This document shows positions 59,494 to 64,000 of a stretch of 64,000 nt of DNA, piece after piece. The stretch is from Corythucha ciliata. Its lineage: Eukaryota; Arthropoda; Insecta; Hemiptera; Tingidae. The stretch is taken from assembly GCA_038030265.1 (NCBI GenBank), contig CM075941.1, positions 22,072,001-22,136,000 of the forward strand, given 5' to 3'. Below the pieces are notes generated by a model that searched no databases, was not told the origin of the DNA, and saw only the letters and a program-made list of their open reading frames with translations. A program made the position numbers and the translations under genes. The stretch's first letter is position 1; every line of letters starts with the position of its first letter.

Positions 59494-59980
59494 CAGTGAT
59501 GGGATGTACCTAGGTACATTGTACCTAGGTACTTGTACCAAGGTACATTTTCAGTACCTAGGTACTTTTTTATTTTGAGTACCTGTAACGGTACCTAGGT
59601 ACAGAAAAAATCAAAGTAACGGCTATATGTACCTAGGTACTGAAAATGTACCTTTAGCTCAATTTCCACGATTCAAAATAGCAAAAAATTGCTAAATAAC
59701 ACTGGACGACAACTGTGAAAAGTTGGTTTTGTTGAGTACCAACAAAGATTTCCAACTTCTAATAAGAAAGATACCTAGTCTAATTGTACCTGATTATAGG
59801 AACCTTTTTTTTCGTTTCGTTTTGTTTCTATTTTCCTTTGGATGTAACGGAATTTCTACCTAGGTACTACCTAGGTACTTTTCAATTTTCAATACCTGTA
59901 ACGGTACCTAGGTACTTGAAAAACTGGAAGTACCTGTAACTTACCTAGGTACAAATTTGAAAGTACCTGTCCCATCACTG
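59494..59980. mobile_element. hAT-type non-autonomous element with 8-bp target duplication
   Basis: The ends CAGTGATGGGATGTACC and GGTACTTT...GTACCTGTCCCATCACTG are inverse over the first ~10-17 bp. ACGGACAC flanks both sides (59486-59493 and 59981-59988), an 8-bp duplication as made by hAT transposases. The interior carries about ten copies of the palindrome GTACCTAGGTAC or close variants. No coding capacity. Confidence 0.9.
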
Positions 59981-59989
59981 ACGGACACC

Positions 59990-60990
59990 ATCTCATCGAA
60001 GAGGCCTTTGTCCGGCTAAGATTGCAACCTGAAAGTCAAGGACATTTTGCAAAAGTGTGCCTGAGTAAAGCCACGGTCAACGGAGTTGCTACGGAATCAG
60101 ACGGGGAGGACGCACATCTGTTTTGCATGTCTAGTCCAAGCTAATGTAGTCAAGACTGGCCCATCGATGTTCAAATTGAAGATCTTCAAAAATCAAAGGT
60201 AGCATTTTATATTGATTCTGGAACTGACGTAACAGTAGTGCCCTATTCATTAATCCGAAACATCCATTTGAAAAAATCGGACAGGAGATTGGTCAACGAC
60301 GACGGTCAAGGCTGTCACTGAAATGGAGCACCCAAAAGACGTCAGAGGGATGCAGCGATTCCTGGAGACGATAAATTTCTTAGGGAAATACATTCCAAAA
60401 CGGTCAAACATCTTAAAACCCATCACTGACCTTCTCAACTCTAAAAATTCATGGCTTTGGGGACCCCAACAAAACGCCGCTTTCGATACGATTAAAAAAA
60501 TGCTAACTTCGGCTCCTATATTAGCCTAGTACGACCCTCAGTTACCGAATAAATTACTGCGGACGCATCGTCACTCGTGTTGGGCGGAATTTTGTTGCAA
60601 AAACAGCCCTCCAACGAGTTTCGCCCGGTGTCATACATATCGCGCGCGCTTTCCGAAACTGAACAAAACTATCTTAATATTGAAAGAGAGGCACTCGCCG
60701 TCGCGTGGTGCTACGAAAAATTTAAAAAGTACATAAAACCATTCAAGTAGAAACAGACCATAAACCTCTTTTACAAATTCTAAAATGCAAAAATATTGAT
60801 GACCTCCCCCCTAGGTTACAGAGACTTTGACTAAGGATGATGTGATACTCATATTCAAAGACGTGTACACCCGGGAAACACAAGGGTGCAGCCGACTGCT
60901 TATCACGCAGCCCATTACATTCAGCAGGGACATACGACCTGATCGAAGAAATTGGAACTTATTGCGAATGATAGGTACGTCTCATCCAGA
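59990..60990 (+). pseudogene. Ty3/Gypsy gag-pol fragment: zinc knuckle, protease, RNase H
   Basis: A frame near 60035 reads GHFAKVCLSKATVNGVATES (end of a gag zinc knuckle). FYIDSGTDVTVVPYSL near 60208 is the aspartic protease active site (DSG). The sequence then jumps at about 60300 to MEHPKDVRGMQRFLETINFL (60323-60529), the end of the RT/connection region, so the RT core including its YxDD is deleted. TADASSLVLGGILLQKQ and REALAVAWCYEKFKKY are RNase H blocks, followed by DHKPLLQILK and GKHKGAADCLSR. Several stops and shifts are present. Integrase is absent; the CAGGGTG element begins at 60995. LTRs were not found. Confidence 0.85.
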
Positions 60991-60994
60991 AATA

Positions 60995-61620
60995 CAGGGT
61001 GGAAGGGGATAAGTGTGACAAACATTTTTGAGTGATAGTAGGCCTCATTTGCGACCGAAATCACCATATACCCCATGGTCCGAAAATCAAAACCCTCCGA
61101 GATATTATTTTTCTAACAATTTTTAAGGCTTAAATCATTTTTTTAAAACCAACAACGAGAAACTCGCATTCAATTTGAATTTTTGCAACTTTTGGTGATG
61201 GATTCGGAAAGAGCACACTATTTTCTGTCAGGATTAGCCATTTTCCATAGACGTTAACTATTTTATGTGCCCTTAAATGCGGCTCAAAGTCGTGCACATC
61301 GCGAATTTTATTTATTTCAAAACAAGTCAGTCCCCGTTTGTTCACACTAAATCTGAGTGCACGGACAATCCGTGATTCAGAAAAACATCTTCAAAGTGTC
61401 CTTTACAAAAAAGTCAAAAGCGTTTTCTTAGTTATTGGGTGATTTTTCGTCAGAAATGACGATATCTTAGAAAAAATAATGATTTTTCTCTTCAAAATCG
61501 CTTGTTTTGACCTGAAAAGTTTGAACAAATTATGTGATTTTAGCGTGATAAAAAGCACTAAAACCTTATCCAATGCTATACGTTGAATCCAACTGATCAT
61601 CCACGCCTACCAAAGTAACA
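60995..61620. mobile_element. Single end of a CAGGGTG snap-back type element
   Basis: TACAGGGTGGAAGGGG opens the stretch, with GGTCCGAAAATC and CCGAGATATTATT at the same relative positions as in the elements at 40184 and 44558. No mirrored right arm is visible. Non-coding. Confidence 0.5.
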
Positions 61621-61625
61621 AAAAA

Positions 61626-61690
61626 TGTCGCTCCGGCGGCTGGGGTGTTGGATAGAGTACATTTCACGAAACACGAATTTCGATAATTTA
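61626..61690 (+). repeat. Interspersed repeat R, third copy
   Basis: TGTCGCTCCGGCGGCTGGGG and AGAGTACATTTCACG match the start of repeat R at 22291 and 42369. Confidence 0.65.
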
Positions 61691-61800
61691 ACTTTTAGCG
61701 ATTATTCAGCAAGAATGGTCATAAAAATGTAGAGTAACAAAGTGAAATGTTAATTAATGCCGAATAATAAGCTAAATAACTAAAAACTTCGAAACTTGTA

Positions 61801-61865
61801 GTAGTGTAATGCACTTAACCCAACTGTTGAGTATCGTCGAATACGGGTTCAATCCACTGAATTAA
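61801..61865 (+). other. tRNA-like segment
   Basis: TAGTGTAATGCAC resembles an A box and GGTTCAATCC at 61846-61855 a B box. It does not fold into a full cloverleaf by eye. It may be a SINE head. Confidence 0.3.
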
Positions 61866-61899
61866 GGGAATTACATTCTAGGCAAGCAGAACATATACA

Positions 61900-62377
61900 T
61901 GCAAACGTGCTTCCTACCTTGTTCTTCGTCGGGTCTTCTTTTCTTTCGATCGTGGTTTCAGCGTGTGCCGGCGACGTTCTTCCTATGAAACTCAGGAGAG
62001 GACTTTTCGTACACAAGTAAAACCACCATTTCACTTAAGAAGCAATCTGTCTCTATTTACACATTTTAATAGTCTTGAACATAAAACATCATTTCAACAA
62101 TTTAACCACCCGGGTACCACGCCAAGAAAAAACTCCTCTCTTTTTATCTCCGTTACAAAATGGTGACTAATAATAAAAAGTGGCTCGAAAACAAAATCAT
62201 AACAGTCATGTCTTCCTTTCCAGGTTTTTGGGGGTAACTTTAACTGCAGCTCCCGGTGCGCTTTCTTCATCGTTACGACCAGCCAGAAAGGCTCGTAGCG
62301 CTGCGCTCAGTTCAAAAACAGTTTCTTTCTGTGCGGCGTTGAGTTGGCTCACATAAATTATTCATTGAGCCGTAACA
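61900..62377 (-). repeat. Probable 3' LTR of the BEL/Pao element
   Basis: On the minus strand the LTR begins TGTTACGGCTCAATG at 62377, directly after a purine tract. The other end (left) is not resolved; 61900 is an estimate, since repeat R and the tRNA-like piece lie further left. Confidence 0.55.
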
Positions 62378-62388
62378 TTCCTCCCACC
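62378..62388 (-). promoter_or_regulatory. Polypurine tract of the BEL/Pao element
   Basis: GGTGGGAGGAA on the minus strand lies right before TGTTACGG, the expected site for plus-strand priming. Confidence 0.65.
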
Positions 62389-62505
62389 AAGTTAATTTTA
62401 TAAGACAATTGAAACAAAATTAACTTCCAAACAAATTAATAAAATGTACAAAAAGAGTAACAATAGAATACAAGAACCTATGCGAACAAAAAAATTGAAA
62501 ACTCG

Positions 62506-63742
62506 TCAAATGTCAAATCTTTGTGGTGCGCGCACTTTTCTTCCACTCCGCGTACACTGGGCGGTTGAAGGTAATCCACCGTCTGGAGATTCCTGCGTAG
62601 GAGCATCTTCCACAGTCCCATGGGTATCGAAAGAAGCCGACTTGATGCTGCTGGCGTCGATGTCCCTCGCAAACACCAGTTCTCGCAGTTCTGTAGATGG
62701 AACTGCCTCATCCACCTCCAGGCGAAACAACCGTCTCACTGGTCGAACCAACTCTCCGGTTGTCGTCCGGACAACCACCACCCTCAGTTCTCTATCAGGC
62801 CCGGGTAGTAGCTTGGTCACTCGACCCAACGGCCATTCTAACCTTTTGGCCCGTTCGTCTTCTACGAGCACTAGATCTCCCACCTTGAGAGATCTTGATT
62901 TATTTTCGTCCGTTAATCTGGGAGCGAGATTTCCAATATATTCCAAAAAGAATCTTTTCCATATCTCCTCTCTTAGTCGTTGGCGGTATTGATTTCGCTT
63001 TCGGAGATCATTAGCTTCAGCACGATCCAGGTCGTCTGTTGCCACATTATTGGAGTCGATAAGGAACATGGACGGAGTCAAGGCTACGAGGTCTTCAGGT
63101 TCTTCTGACAGGTACGTCAAAGGACGACTGTTGACTACCACTTCACACTCACACAGCAAGGTAGTCATTTCTTCCTGACAGAGACTAGCTCGCCCTAGAG
63201 ATCGTTTTAGCTTGTCCTTTACTGTTCTCACTAAACGCTCCCAAAAGCCTCCCCACCAAGCTGCCGAGGGTGGCGAGATTTTCCATGTTATGCGCTGGAC
63301 TGTCCCAAATCGTCGAATTTCGTCCCAATCAATCTCCTTGAGAATATTGGCCGCTCCTCTGAAATTCGTACCATTATCGCTGAAAATTACATCTGGCCGC
63401 CCCCTCCTAGAGATGAAACGCCGCAGGGCCTGCAAAAAACTATCGGTCGAAATCGTTTCTACGAGTTCTAGGTGAACCGCTCGTATAAGCGCGCAGGTAA
63501 AAAGGCACACCCACACTTTCCGTCCACAACGTAGATATAACGGCCCGAAAAGATCGACCCCTACTCGACTGAACGGACGAGAAAACTCCGTTCTTTCTGG
63601 TGGCAAATTCGTTTCAGCAGTCTCTGTTCGTTTGGCGGCGAACCTCGAACATTTCGCACAACTCCTGACAGTCTTCCTGGCTGCACGACGACCGCCCAAA
63701 ATCCAAAACCGTGATCCCACACAGCTGATTAAGCCTAAGGCC
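62506..63742 (-). pseudogene. BEL/Pao integrase and C-terminal domain
   Basis: The enzyme would insert element cDNA into the genome. On the minus strand an open frame of about 410 codons runs from the inserted TIR element to the stop at 62506. It starts within the zinc-binding N-domain (SRFWILGGRRAARKT, CAKC). The catalytic triad is in place: GVDLFGPLY (D), FSDNGTNFRGA (D) and SAAWWGGFWERLVRT (E). VVNSRPLTYLSEEPEDLVAL and SLKVGDLVLVEDE...WPLGRV mark the BEL-type C-terminal module, followed by TRSGRKVRAPQRF. The frame is intact here, but the upstream HH part of the zinc finger, RT and gag are missing because a TIR element sits at 63744 and the window ends. Codons upstream of ~63740 in the same frame derive from that insert. 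Confidence 0.9.
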
Positions 63743-63743
63743 G

Positions 63744-63930
63744 GCCATACACGTAGTGGTGTATCGCAGGGGTTCGCCACTCCGAGGGGTTTCATGAGGT
63801 GGACCGCGGCGTGTGTGCCAGCACGTTCGGTGTAACGCCGGCGACGAACACATCGCCGGCGATGAGCCAGGAAGAATTGAAAATTCATATTTTCTACCGC
63901 AAGGGGTGGCTAGATCGCTACGTGTATGGC
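63744..63930. mobile_element. 187-bp TIR element inserted in the BEL/Pao pol
   Basis: GCCATACACGTAG (63744-63756) is the inverse of CTACGTGTATGGC (63918-63930). It is GC-rich with palindromic GCCGGCGA motifs in the middle. GTGTATGGC occurs again at 63942-63950. No target duplication was confirmed. Confidence 0.65.
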
Positions 63931-64000
63931 GGCGGGCGCGGGTGTATGGCGCGGTGGTGTATGTAGTGGCGGTGCAGCGTTCGTCGTGTCTTGTCAGTCG

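Overview
The window looks like nuclear DNA of an arthropod, most probably an insect. It is AT-rich and gene-poor, and every protein domain I could recognise belongs to a transposable element: an R1/LOA/I-like and an I-like non-LTR retrotransposon, a BEL/Pao integrase, Ty3/Gypsy fragments, mariner-type transposases, a Mutator-like SWIM/AT-hook C-terminus, and a PIN/FEN-like open reading frame inside a foldback element. I see no host gene, rRNA or intact tRNA. Nearly every coding piece is broken by stops, frameshifts or deletions, so the window reads as a graveyard of nested insertions. A large intron or an intergenic block is equally possible.

Layout. 1-3556: a decayed non-LTR element. 3566-4272: an LTR element collapsed by internal deletion. 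4655-5109: a small TIR element abutting a palindrome. 7052-8965: a 1.9 kb near-perfect hairpin. 9396-13812: small TIR elements, a degenerate repeat array, a Mutator-like remnant and a solo end related to the 7 kb hairpin. 14.8-17.2 kb: AT-rich low-complexity DNA. 17.2-21.0 kb: degenerate tandem arrays (types A and C) with at least three TIR elements inserted. 22352-23976: a TTAA-flanked piggyBac-like insertion whose empty site survives at 42.4 kb. 24.6-28.6 kb: an I-like element with its own TIR insertion. 28.7-29.65 kb: type B array that changes orientation. 32.1-36.1 kb: a 4 kb type A array. 39.6-46.6 kb: three successive snap-back derivatives of mariner-type transposons. 47250-51916: a 4.67 kb element with 1,322-bp terminal inverted repeats built of ~141-bp tandem units around a PIN/FEN-like pseudogene. 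52.9-53.3 kb: the 3' end of another non-LTR element. 56.8-59.0 kb: arrays A, C and D. 59.5-61.0 kb: a hAT-type TIR element beside a Gypsy fragment. 61.9-63.9 kb: the 3' end of a BEL/Pao element on the minus strand.

How the parts fit together. Inverted repeats dominate, with at least six large hairpin-forming structures. The mariner-like ones share TACAGGGTG ends and a subterminal CGAGATA block, and seem to have formed by joining two 3' halves head to head. The arrays A-D are short, strongly degenerate tandem units (about 20-40 bp) that recur at several sites and are themselves targets for insertion. The strongest candidate for a little-described system is the 47.2-51.9 kb foldback element. 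The recurring degenerate arrays come second.
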